Assembly: GCA_020726505.1 (NCBI GenBank) | Contig: JAHLEZ010000031.1 | Location: 558,001-622,000, forward strand | Source of the DNA: Leptodontidium sp. MPI-SDFR-AT-0119 | Taxonomy: Eukaryota > Ascomycota > Leotiomycetes > Helotiales > Leptodontidiaceae | Direction of reading: 5' to 3' | DNA length: 64,000 nucleotides | In this document: positions 24,305-35,043 of the stretch, in pieces | How the letters are laid out: every line of letters starts with the position of its first letter | How positions within the stretch are numbered: position 1 is the stretch's first letter | Notes under the pieces: generated by a model | Seen by the model: only the letters and a program-made list of their open reading frames with translations | What the model was told of the DNA's origin: nothing | Databases searched by the model: none | Translations under genes and position numbers: made by a program

Positions 24305-26500
24305 CTATAATTGCGGACCGCCGCTACCTAAATACGGCTCAAACCCGGACAAATTCTCTAGGTGTACTAAAGAACTGTCCACGTCAGGCCAGAAGCCGAT
24401 TAAATCTCCCCCGTAGACATCAGGATACACAACCGGTGCATAGAGGATACCATTGATGTTTTCTTCTGACATAATCTCGGTTCCGACAGCTGTTGTGCTT
24501 TCTTGGTTGACAGGAGGTAGGTTGGGTCCCTCTATGCGTCTCAATGCCTCTACCCGTAGTTCTTCTAAGACTGCGCAATACCGCGCCACCAGCGAGCCAG
24601 ACCCAATGATCCTAGATAATTAGTTCTGGCAACGGATTGCCGCATCAAGGTATATCTGATAAGTGTTTACTAATGACGAGAAGCTCTGCTGGATTGCGTA
24701 GACGTAGAGAACTACAGCAGCAGAGAAGCCAAAATAGCAGGTTCCCTGATGTGGAAGTTAGTGTTGCGAAGCCAGCGCAACGGCAAGCTTACCCAGAACG
24801 ACCGAAACATCAATCCGGATTGAAACATATCATCCATCCTATCAACAATATGCATTGCTGCATCCAAACACTCCCTCACACTCCTCTCGACGTGCGGCTC
24901 GTGTGTGGTGTTTTCATGGTTGCCACACTGTATCTTTGCGAAGTTTCTTAGCAAGAGCGGGCGATGTGTTAGCACCATAGCGTGCCAGTACGCGAGATTG
25001 AGCACATCGCGCTGGCGTTGGAAGATGGGGATTAGAGGCGTTGATCCATTGCTGTCGGCATCAAGAAATCGCGGAATATCATCTCGCCACTCTCTAAGGA
25101 CTTGGGAGTACCTTTCTGCGAATTCATATTGTCTCACAATCGACGCAGGATGGATCGAGTACAGGTCTCGCAAAACTATGCTCATGATCCGATAAAGCCT
25201 ATATGCATATCAGCTACTTGTTTCTTGACCTTGATGTGTTATCTATACTTGAAGTATGCCACCGGTGCAAGCATCGTGGAGTATACATGGGAGTTTCTCA
25301 ACACAGGCTGCTGGGTGAAGAGCTCGTCGTCGTCAACACCAGATGGGAAGTCTTGATCAATATCATCATCGTGGAATATCCTAGGCCGGCCAAGCGTAAT
25401 ACTGAGATGATTGTCAAGGCAGTAGGCGCTCCAAAACGTTCTCCGGCCACACTCGAGGTCGACAAGGCTACGCGTGCTCGTTGAAGTCGGAGGGGGTTTA
25501 CGATGAAGGCCCAGCACAAGAGCAAGGCGGGCAGCAGACCCAAAGATATCCCAGCAGTGGTTCGTCCGAGAGCGCGAGAGCAACCAGAAGCACTGGCACA
25601 GCCGCGCCTGAACACTGGCCAGGCTGACCACCCCACGCTTCTAGGACAGCTGGAGGTCAGCTGCTAGGAAGTAAAGAATGCTGCTCTACATAAGCAGGGC
25701 GCGTCCAAGGGGAAGAGAACAAGTCACGAACCTTCTGTCGTCACTCATCGTGATGGGCTCTGGGCTTTGGTGTTCCTTGGCCATAGCAAACACCATCCAG
25801 AGGACAGATCGGCGGGCCGATGCGTCTTCGTTCTTCTTCATGGAGCCCATGGTCTCGTGGAATTCGCGCAGCCACTTCTCGATAGTGGGCCGGTGGAAGA
25901 GGCGGTCGATGGGCATGGTGAACTCAAAGAACTTCTGCAAGAGCTGCATCATCTCTTCCAGCGAGATCATGACCGACGGCGTTGGGTCATAGTCGGGCAG
26001 GGGAGCGTCGCCGAAGGTGAAGTTGAACGAGGCGTGTGTCGTCAGGTGCAGCCGCTTATGCACGCGAGCAAGGAGGGAGACGCCTGACGCAGGGCCTAGG
26101 TAGTGGCCCTAAAGATCTATAATGGGCTCTAGCGACGTGCGCGACATGGACTCGGCCGTGGCCATTTCGTTAGAAGAGGATCGAGACAGTCCACCACGGC
26201 CGTCGTTGCGGATCAGCTCTGGCTCTAGCTCTAACTACTAGTGGTGGCGGTGCTGCTGCTATTAACTAGCAGCATCCCCCGACAGGAGGATGCGTGGCGA
26301 CGGTAGTCGTCTGCCGCGATTGTACGGCGTTGCATAAGCGCAAGTGATGGCGGCCTTAGAACAGGTCACGCATGATTGGGTACCGGTGCAGCAAATCTTG
26401 CGCCTACGGGCGTGGGTCGGTGATTTCAGCAGAGGCAGCGGCTCGGGATCCTACCTTACTTCTTACATCGGTCGCACGCTCGTGAGATACGGGGTCGACT
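24305..26500 (-). pseudogene. Zn2Cys6 / Fungal_trans transcription factor, nonsense codons
   Basis: Splicing a short intron after CDRCKK (about 26440-26385) rebuilds a complete zinc cluster with C-x2-C-x6-C-x5-C-x2-C-x6-C spacing, ending CAYATPYNRGRR. A Fungal_trans domain follows: PIDRLFHRPTIEKWLREFH, ASVQARLCQCFWLLSRS, ARLALVLGLHRK, RRTFWSAYCLDNHLSITLGRP, and ILRLWYW-type sequence near 24990. Introns separate these blocks. The gene is broken. TAG at 26109-26111 lies in the D-L-*-G-H-Y-L-G-P-A-S-G block where Gln is expected. TAA at 24620-24622 follows C-Q-N. Several TAA/TAG lie in what reads as a Gln-rich tract (about 26220-26265). All fit CAA/CAG-to-TAA/TAG. It probably regulated the adjacent sugar transporter and hydrolases. 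The exact start is unclear. Confidence 0.78.
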
Positions 26501-27834
26501 AGCTTCAAACCGGCCACGTTGGCGTAGAGAGGAGGAGAGTATTGGTACTACTAGTATTACTGATATTGCTACCGCCGCTGCTGCTAATGGGGCAAGAGAT
26601 AGAAGGCCATTATCCGCAGGCCGTTGATGCAGACGCCGACCCAGCCGAAGTCGGTGCCAGTATCCATTGGCACGCGGCGAGAAAGAGCCAAGGATAAAGC
26701 ATAGCAGCAGCAGAGATGCAAACAGAAGCAGGACGAAGACGATGGATGGATGGACAGCAATGTGCAATGTAGTGGGCGAAGGAGAAGGAGAAGAAGAAGG
26801 AAAAGGAGACGGAAATACGGACAATTATAGGTAGACGTCGAGCTATTATAATATCAGGGTCCAAGCTCCCTCGCTTCGCTTCCGCACCCCGCCACCCCGC
26901 ACGGGCGGACGGGCGGGGGAGGGGGAAGGGGGAGCCATGTGGCCACGTGGAAACAACGTGAAGCGACCCTGTAAGATACCTTAGCTATTCCCCAACTCCC
27001 CCTAAACAAAAGTTAAATTTCTTGCCTGGAACCTGCCACAATTTTTAACGTTTATTCTAGGGGAGGCATAGTACGGTGGAGTAGGCAGGGGGACTAGCCA
27101 GGGGGACTAGCCAGGCCAGATCAAGTCAAGTCAGGTCAGGTCCAGTCACGCAATTTACTTCGCTTCACGCCGCAACACGGAAAAGCCACGACGGAAACAC
27201 GGAAACCAGACCGTCCGTATCCGCAGTCGCCCTAACAGCAAGGCAAGGTTATAGCAAGCTAAGGCAGTTTAGGTAGCTAAGCAAAGGTAAACGTAAAGTA
27301 AGTGAGGTGGGGAAGAGGGAGTTGTACGTACGTTATGACAGCAGAACAGGTCGACTCGGTAGGTTACGCTAACAACACAAGCTTGTAGTCGGGGTAATGC
27401 TTATATTGGCGTGTAGGGCGTCTGGATGGGTTTGGAGCACAGGTAGAGCAGATAGAGCAGTCGCGGCAACTGCAGCAGTACCGGGAGTCAAAGTACTACA
27501 AGCATTACCTTAACCACCGCAATAGACGCATTACAACGATACAAGACCCACAGCATTACAGCACTTGCCGCTCTACAAACGTTACACTAACCAACTGCAT
27601 TGTGGCGTGTTTCTAAAGATTCCCGTCATCTTCCCTCCTCCGCCTTAGCTTCTCCAGTCGAGATACAGTATCCATTACGAAGTAAAGAGCTGCTAGCTAT
27701 TTTTCAACTGCTCGACATCTATATAACCCATTTCCACTCTCTATCCTCGTGGCCCTCTGCTCCATCATTCGCCCAAGCACGTCCCCTTCCTTGCACCCCT
27801 CGCCGACAAGTCTTTACTCTCCCTTCCAACCACC
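26501..27834. other. Intergenic region between regulator and transporter
   Basis: This divergent promoter region separates the minus-strand regulator pseudogene from the transporter. It has a GC-rich stretch near 26880-26930 and short direct repeats near 27080-27145 (CAGGGGGACTAGC twice, then AAGTC/AGGTC repeats). Confidence 0.5.
27718..27728 (+). promoter_or_regulatory. TATA-like element of the sugar transporter gene
   Basis: TCTATATAACC lies about 110 bp before the ATG at 27835. It is followed by a pyrimidine-rich leader and a strong start context (CCAACCACCATGGCG). This arrangement is common in highly expressed fungal genes. Confidence 0.45.
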
Positions 27835-29479
27835 ATGGCGGCCGCCAACACAAAACCCATTCCCACTAGCAAGCAGATCGAGGAGGGCGACACGTCTCAC
27901 GTCGAAGCCCGTCGAACTGATGCCGAGAAGACCATGGACATAGCCCAAGACGCCCTGCTAGCCACCGAAGACGAGCACTTAATGACCTTCTGGCAGGCCA
28001 TCAAGCGCTACCGTAAGGCCTGCTTCTGGTCCGCCATGGTCTCTCTCACCATCATCATGAATGGCTACGACACTGCCCTCCTCGGCTCTCTTCAAGCCTT
28101 CCCAGCCTTCCAGTACAAGTTCGGGCACGAAGTAGGTCATACGGACAAGTTACCAGATCAGGGCAGCGTGGCAGGTAGCCATCGGGCTCAGCAACCCCAT
28201 CGGAAACTTCTTCGGTATCTTCTTTAACTCCATCAGCACCGAGCGCTTCGGCCACAAGAAGACGCTCCAGGTTACGCTCGTCTACCTCGTCGGCATGATC
28301 TTTATCTCGTTCTTCGCCAAGTCCATCGAAATGCTGTTTGTCGGCGAGCTGCTATCCGGGTTCGCTTGGGGCGTCTTTACTACCATGGCCCCGGCCTATG
28401 CTTCCGAGGTCTGCCCAGTTATCCTGAGGAGCTACCTCGAGACCTTTGTCGTCCTCTGCTGGGGCATTGGCCAGTTCGTGTCATTCGGTGTGCTTGCGTC
28501 CTACTTCTCCGCACCGAGGACGAGCTACTGGTCTTGGCGCATTCCCGTCGCTATTCAGTGGCTGTGGCCTGTCGTTATCTTCCCCATAATCCTCTTCGCT
28601 CCTGAGTCGCCCTGGTGGCTTGTTCGCAAAGACCGCATCGATGAGGCTGAGAAGGCTCTCCGCAAGCTGACCAACGACGACGAGGTCCAGGTCAAGCGCT
28701 CAATTGCTTTGATGGTCCACACCAACAATCTCGAGAAGGCTATAGGAGAGGGCACCAGCATCCTGGATTGCTTCAAAGGCACCAACTTGCGCCGCACTGA
28801 GATTGCCTGCGTCATGTGGAGCATGCAGCAATGGCGCGGCTTTGTTATCACCGGCTACGCGACGTATTTCTATGAGCAGGCCGGACTGGCCCCTACCGAG
28901 GCCTTTCATATGAGCGTTGGCCAGGCTGGCTTACACTTCCTCTGCACGCTGGCCGCTTTTTTCGTCACGGGCCGCTACGGCCGGCGCCTTTTGACTCTCG
29001 GAGGCTTGACCGGCATGAGTGTCAGTATGTTCATCATCGGATTCGTGTCTGTGGCACCTGCCAACGGTGCTCGGGGATACAGCCAGTCGGCCGTCTATCT
29101 CATCTGGTACACCTTCTACGAGCTGGCCGTGGGGCCCGTCGGCTATATCGTCATCGGTGAGGTCTCGACGACTCGACTCCGCTCCCATACCATCGGCTTG
29201 GCAAGAAATACTTACAATCTCGTCGCTATTCTCAACAATGTTGTCGGGCCTTACATCCTCAACCCTACAGAGGGGAATTGGAAGGGAAAGTGTGGCTTTT
29301 TGACTGGTTGCCTCATTATCTTCTGTCTCATCTGGACCTATTTCCGCCTCCCCGAGACCTCTCATCGCACTTACGAGGAATTGGACATCCTCTTTGACCA
29401 GCGTCTGCCGGCGCGTAAGTTCAAAGACCATCAAGTTAACATTATCTCTGGGGAAGCGAAGCTTGTCGATCTTGATTAA
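27835..29479 (+). pseudogene. MFS sugar (maltose/alpha-glucoside-type) permease with one frameshift
   Basis: One long exon encodes a proton-coupled sugar permease of about 547 aa, similar to fungal MAL-type transporters. Landmarks are GYDTALLGSLQAFPAFQYKFG, SISTERFGHKKT, VGELLSGFAWGVFTTMAPAYASEVCP, SYWSWRIPVAIQW, PESPWWLVRKDR, GRRLLTLGG, LIWYTFYELAVGPVGYIVIGEV and FRLPETSHRTYEELD. At 28150-28151 there is one T too many. The sequence reads LPDQGS and ends soon after, while dropping one T gives the family motif Y-Q-I-x-A-A-W-Q and an open frame to the stop at 29479. I rejected an intron because the only frame-compatible one would be 25 nt. It is either a recently inactivated gene or a sequencing error. 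The gene pairs with the Zn2Cys6 pseudogene on its left. Confidence 0.85.
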
Positions 29480-30435
29480 TGGAAACTTTTTTCGGTAATT
29501 GATTCTATTTCCGTGTCTCAAGGGCCGTTAGATGACGGCAGGAGCGACTTATCGTGTATTTAGTCATGCTTCGCGCAGCTTACATTAATCAAGCTTTATT
29601 AACCTCATTCTTATAACTTGATATAGTAGAGACGCCTAGTCGATCGTGCGTCTAGCATTATATTTTGAGCTTGCGTCATGCGTCTAGCAAATCTTACTAC
29701 CTTTCTTGTAGTAAGTAGTTAATTTAAGATATATTATATATCAAGATTTTAAGCGCCGCACGTATAAAACGTGCAATATAAGTCGCACTGCTAACTAAGG
29801 TCGTAGATCTTCTCGAGAGTATTTTTTCTAAACTTTTCTTAAGCGCTCGTTAAGGAATCTCATAATTAAATTACTACTTATTTAATACGAGATAAGTCGT
29901 TTAAGTACACATTTATATTATAATCAAAGACTCGATTATATACTTGTACGTATTTTATAAGCTTCTTTTAAGTCTTGCCTTTATATATTAAAGGGAGCAT
30001 ATGTCGAGTACGTTCTAATAGATTATTTTAGGTACGGGGGAAATTATCAAGCGTCCTACTAACGTATCGTCGGAGATAGTAACTAAGGCTTCTTTAAGCT
30101 TTTATCTCTTAATCATTTGGGCTTTTTTCGCTACTTCCTTTGGGTACTATGTGTAATCGTTTTCGTATATACGACGATATTCTTTAGCTAGCCAGTTAAG
30201 GGCATCGTTTCGTGCTCTTAGATTAGCGACTTGTTATAACAAGACCTTAGTCTCATTTACTACTAGCGCTTTCTTAGCTTCTTTACTACTCGCTAAAAGG
30301 TTTATTTACAATTTAGGTATTATTATACTAATTATTAGGCTAGTAGTAATAAAAAGTAATTAAAATATAATAATCACTAGTTTCACTAAGGTAACAAGAT
30401 ACGATAGGAGTTCTTTAGTAATTAACTAAAGAGGT

Positions 30436-30632
30436 TGTCGTGCAAGAGCACGCTTAGAGGCTCCACAGAGGCGAATTTGATGTATTATTGAGGTATGCGC
30501 AGTACTATAATTGATTGTTGTATTATCTACGTATGGTCTATTCAAGCTCCCTGAATATGGAGGTCGCGGGCGCTTTGGCCATGGTGCCTTTGATTGGGAT
30601 CGCTTAGCCGGCCTACCATAACCTGCACGACA
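30436..30632. mobile_element. Small LTR-like element, 197 bp, TSD GAGGT
   Basis: It starts TGTCGTGCAAGAGC and ends CCTGCACGACA, an inverted terminus of about 9 bp with TG...CA ends. GAGGT is duplicated perfectly at 30431-30435 and 30633-30637. A solo LTR of a small (TRIM-size) element is the simplest reading. The termini resemble those at 50432-50596. Confidence 0.72.
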
Positions 30633-30784
30633 GAGGTTCTAGTAATAAAAGACTAATTACTAAAGAAGGTAAACTCTTCTTTAAGGGAAGCTAACTATAT
30701 ACTAGAGTAATAAAAAACCAGAGGAATATAGCTCTCTGGTTGTAGGTAAGGAATGAGGCCGCATTTAGTACTGGCTATTACACT

Positions 30785-31355
30785 GTTAATCTTGGGATCA
30801 AAATTAGGGCTACTAGCATTTGATTTCTATACTTATATACTCTAGTATTATTAGATTCCGCTAATAACTAGCTATACCTAATGTGACGGTCTGACTTAGA
30901 AGAATCAATTGAGGAGAGAAAGCTACAGGAACACGAAGGACTCTCTTAAGGAGAGGCTGACTAATCAGGGCTAGGCCCGGTGCGGCATAGCCAGTACACA
31001 CGTGACGACTACACAGGAGCCAGTCGTTACACCTTAAATACTACAAAATATAATAATATCTACTACCTTCATAGACTTCCCTTTAACTACTTTAATATTA
31101 TGTATTTGTTACGTAAATGTAGTACTTATATTTATTAAGTAATATAAATTTGACCTATTAAACGCTATTAGTAAATTAATACATATTATCTTATACAGTC
31201 TTTATTTAGTTATACCTCGTTACTTTTAATATAAGTAAATCAAACTAAAGAAAGAATAATTCTACACTATATTATTTTTATCTTAAAATAAGGCCACGAA
31301 GTACAAAGGGAAAATTATTTTCGGATTATTCCAAGACATAAACAGAGACTTGTAA
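30785..31355. repeat. Dispersed repeat copy A, interrupted by a 150-bp insertion
   Basis: It matches 34451-34873 in the same orientation, from the CTTGGGATCAAAATT segment to GACATAAACAGAGACTTGTAA. Many differences are G-to-A or C-to-T. Copy A carries an extra 150 bp at 30882-31031. The repeat has no recognisable ends or coding content. Confidence 0.8.
30882..31031. mobile_element. Small LTR-like insertion, 150 bp, with empty-site counterpart
   Basis: It starts TGTGACGGTCTG and ends CAGTCGTTACA. Repeat copy B (34451-34873) lacks exactly this stretch and reads ACACCTTAAATACC across the site. That shows an insertion and supports a short flanking duplication (CCTAA on the left, CCTTA on the right, one difference). 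Confidence 0.75.
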
Positions 31356-32436
31356 AGGAGCTATCTATTACAATTTCAAGGCCTTTACTTCGGCTTAACT
31401 ATAACAAGCATACGCCCCAGCCCCTTGGCGGAAGCTTAGGACAGATGAAGAAGGCGGGTAGCAAGGGCATCCGCAGCTTATCGCGTGTTGACCGCCTCGC
31501 CATAGGAAGCCAATTGCTTCGGTTGCGTCTTTGAAAGCTTATCGATGCGCCGAGGGCTTTGTCGAACTTGGCAGGTGACTGAACCTACCCATGGTAGAAT
31601 ATATGGCTTTATCCAACCAAAAGTCCCTTGTAAACCCACTATCGCCTTTACTGCGGCATGCACATCACCTTTAGGAAGTTAGGGGCTAAGGCCTGAAACG
31701 GCCGCCCGTAGCGTCATTTTTACGGGGCACATCGCACACGGAATTGCGATCAATTCCGGGCCGCACAACAAACGGAGTAACTTTAAGCTTTGAATGTAAG
31801 CAATGCTAGGTTAACTTGTGTAATAATAATCGTTCCTTTGTTATGTATTATAGAAAATCATAAGATTACACATAAAATAGGCCAAATTTCGGTAAGGGCT
31901 AATGATTAGGGATACTCGATTAATTTTAGGGTTTAGCGAGCCGGCTTCAGGCTTCGCTTTCAAGGCCTCTGGGTATGTGCACCGAATCGCAGTTAAGGGG
32001 ATAGAGGAGTTCAGTCCCATAAAGGAAGCGACTAGGAGGGGTAATGAGACATCGAATTTCCATGGTAAGGCCCGGCTCGTTGAAAGCGCCGGATATATGA
32101 GTCTACTCATTCTTTTCAGCGGTCTGCTGCCTGCAAATGGGTCTTCCTAGGATCATTTGGAGTAAGCCCCGTTTTTAGACCGCCGAAAAGAGCGAGGAGC
32201 AGGTCCAGGGACATGTCGTGGCCCCATTTTCAAACTTCTGAAGGAAATGAGGAGGTAGGTAAGGACGAAGTGAAAATTCTTTCTGTTGTATTGGATCTTC
32301 TTGCCTCGTGTACATATAGTTTTGATCACCGGCAGCAGTTTCACTCGCATCATCTGCTGAGATCCTGAATACAATTTTTTGTACAATTTTCATTCCAACT
32401 CCTCACACTTCACTTGTACTCCTCACACTTCCGGTC
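31356..32436. other. Between repeat copy A and the membrane protein gene; no gene recognised
   Basis: Base composition is nearly normal. Short ORFs do not match known families. The last ~100 bp are the presumed promoter and 5' leader of the next gene. Confidence 0.4.
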
Positions 32437-33811
32437 ATGGATTTAAAGCCTATCTCAAGTGCAGATTATGCCAAGCAAGCAGCGACATTGAAGAGATATC
32501 TAAGCATGTCCAGGAAGATACTGGCAGTCCTGGTCTTGTTTCTCTTCTTAAACGGTGCTCTGTTTTACAGAGCACTCACAACGCCGTGCCATTGTACATG
32601 TCCTCAAGTTGTTCCACGACTGGAAATCGACACTGGGAATCTGCAAAATCGACAACTTCCAGTACAGGAGAGGGGCTTGTCCGAACTGTCTACTCCGGTA
32701 CATATGCAAAGCTCTCCACGGACCGACTTAGTCTAGCGCCTCGAGCCGATTTGAACAAGTCAACCCCAATCTCTTGATATCAAATGCCTGCAAGCTAACA
32801 TGATCAAGGTCTAGTTACCTCGCCTGAAGAGCGGGACTACTATTGGTGGGTCCTGGGAATGTCTGCCGTTAGACTGGGTGATCAGATCTTCAACTGGCAG
32901 AGTATCCAAGCTGCCTGCGGTGAGTTTGCAGCCACGAATTGGAACGCAGCACACAATGTGTCTGGGCAGCGGTTTCGACTACCATTATCTACGGTGCGGC
33001 TATTTTGACGACCTATCAGCGAGTTGGAAGACTAGCAACTTGGTTGGGCAACAGTGGAATCTCTATTGGAAATTTCAAGCGCGACGAGATCTCTGCTGAT
33101 GATCAGGATATGCTGAATGGTTCTTGCATTTCCGTCCCTCTGTGCTGTTACTGGTCTTGGAATCTGGGATCAGGAGTCTCATACCATTGCTCTTGGCCCC
33201 AAACTATTCATGAATATCGAACTAACTATACATCAGTATTGTCGGAAGTGTTTGGGGTTGAAGTGTCGCAATTGGGAGGGTACATGATTCCAACGGGAAA
33301 TTTCACTGTGGATAAGAGGGCTGAGGGACAGGTTACAAGAGTGCTTGGTTTTACACAGCCTGATGGCTTGCAGATGCATTTTGCGTACGTGGGGAATGTG
33401 ACGGTTCCTGCATCTACTCCGACACAAACCTCGGCAACCCATCTCCATTTCAAGTTCTCATTTGGTAACGGCACCACAACAACATCTATCCGAGGCCGTC
33501 AGCAATACAACGAGCAGTACTTCAACGGTGACGGCATTGACTTCATCATCATCAGCAATCCGAGCGATGGAGGAGTGCTCAGTCAGAACAATGATTACGG
33601 TCAAATGGACCATGAGGTTTCCTGCTACATGGGTAATAATAGGGATGCGGTCGGGCATTACTACCAGGTTTACGACAACAATCACAGTGGGACTATTGTT
33701 GGGGGTGCAGTTGCGCCCTTCCGCGCGGGCGACCACTGGAGTTGGATTATTCAGATGTATAATCCGCCGTTTCCAATTGCTACAGCGGCTCTATGTGCAG
33801 TGGGCAAATGA
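32437..33811 (+). CDS. Unrecognised single-pass membrane or secreted protein
   Basis: I do not recognise the family. The ATG at 32437 begins MDLKPISSADYAKQ and leads into a hydrophobic segment (ILAVLVLFLFLNGALFYRAL, residues ~28-47), so the protein is probably membrane-anchored with its bulk outside. Exon joining between about 32600 and 32815 is unresolved: two frames stay open, and an acceptor near 32815 leads to SPEERDYYWWVLGMSAVRLGDQIFNW. A clear 50-nt phase-1 intron at 32920-32969 then joins to VSTTIIYGAAILTTYQ. The remaining ~270 residues are open to the TGA at 33811, with Cys-rich (NGSCISVPLCCYW) and N-glycosylation-like (NGT, NYT) sites. It lies between two direct 423-bp repeats. A damaged 5' part is possible. 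Confidence 0.55.
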
Positions 33812-34450
33812 TAGAGGAAGGCGACACAATCGTGTGGCTATGCACAGGAGGATTCTGGGGGAGGGGTTTCCATAGCCAGTATTTTAGGGCTGTGGAGGGG
33901 TTTTGATAAGGGGGTTTTCCCTAAGTAGTGTGGCGGTTCTGGGACTTGCAGAGCTGGGACCGGATGTAGTGGGGGACCTTTTACCTGTTCTTTACATTCT
34001 GACTAAGAAGCATTATATGCTGAAGTGGCATCATTTCAGAATACTTAAGCTTGTAGAAGAAGGGCATCGTTTAGTGACGCAGAACGACATGCCATAAAAA
34101 GTTCGTGTGGATTTGTATGCAGAGAAACAATAACTCTTCTAGAAGTGTGACAAGGATCGAAGCACAACTTCATCAAGTGCTCTTTTAATAAATATTGTAC
34201 TGTCTGAATTGTTTCATCAAGCTACCTATTCAGGGTCCTTGTTAACCAGCTCCAGTCACGCAGTCAGCTTCTATGCCAGTTCAGCGTTTCGATGTCATCG
34301 GCCCTCAAGACAAAATTACAGACGGGTATTGTGCTTAGCAGGAGTCACAGATTGATGAGCCAGAACAAAAGGCAGCGTATCAAGAAGCTCGTCAATCGAT
34401 GAAAGATTATTTCGTAGACTTGGGATTAATCTACAGACATCCAAATCCGA
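33812..34450. other. 3' flank, no gene recognised
   Basis: Ordinary-composition flank of the preceding gene, up to dispersed repeat copy B. Nothing identifiable. Confidence 0.4.
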
Positions 34451-34873
34451 CGAAGCTATTGATCTTGGGATCAAAATTGGGGCTGCCTGGGTTTGATTTT
34501 TATACTTATATGCTCCGGTATTATTAGATTCCGCTAGTAACTGGCCACACCTTAAATACCACAAACTATAGTAATATCTACTACCTCTACTGACTTCTCC
34601 TTAACTACTCTAATATTATGTATTTGTCACGTAAAGGTAATACTTATATCTATTAAGTGACCTAAATTTAACCTATTAAACGCTATTAGGAAATTAGTAC
34701 ACTTTTCCTTATACGGTCTTTATTTAGTCGTACCTCTTTGCTTTTAATATAAGTAAATCAGACTAAAGAAAGAACAATTCTATATTATACTATTTCTATC
34801 CTAAAATAATTCCACGAAGCACAGAGGGAGAATTATTTTCGGATTATTCCAAGACATAAACAGAGACTTGTAA
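34451..34873. repeat. Dispersed repeat copy B (empty site for the 150-bp insertion)
   Basis: A 423-bp direct copy of 30785-31355 without the 150-bp insertion. It keeps more G/C than copy A at differing positions, so copy A is the more mutated one. Confidence 0.8.
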
Positions 34874-34933
34874 CGACTGCAACCGTTTAAACATCGGTTC
34901 TTACACAGCTTGCTCAGATCCTCGGCCGGACCC

Positions 34934-34957
34934 AAAAAAAAAAAAAAAAAAAAAAAA
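34934..34957 (+). repeat. Poly(A) run of 24
   Basis: An uninterrupted run of 24 A lies 87 bp beyond the 3' end of the minus-strand deaminase gene. It could mark a retroposed end or be a simple homopolymer. Confidence 0.7.
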
Positions 34958-35043
34958 TGGCATGTCTGACGACAGCAAGAACATTCAATGCACCGCCTTA
35001 AACGCCGCTCAATACTGTCGTTACCGGCTAGATCCCATCATTA

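Larger units (their letters stand above)
29480..31400. repeat. AT-rich, RIP-like transposon debris with small LTR-like insertions
   Basis: AT-rich sequence without ORFs. Within it are the elements 30436-30632 and 30882-31031 and repeat copy A (30785-31355). No protein-coding remnant can be read. Confidence 0.65.

Noticed and set aside
28131..28156. A 25-nt intron that would repair the sugar permease frame
   Set aside because: Too short for fungal introns, which are 35-83 nt elsewhere in this window. A single extra T restores the exact family motif, so a frameshift is simpler.
30785..34873. The two 423-bp direct repeats as LTRs of one retrotransposon
   Set aside because: They lack TG...CA ends, target duplications and any gag-pol between them; the enclosed gene is an ordinary fungal gene with an intron.
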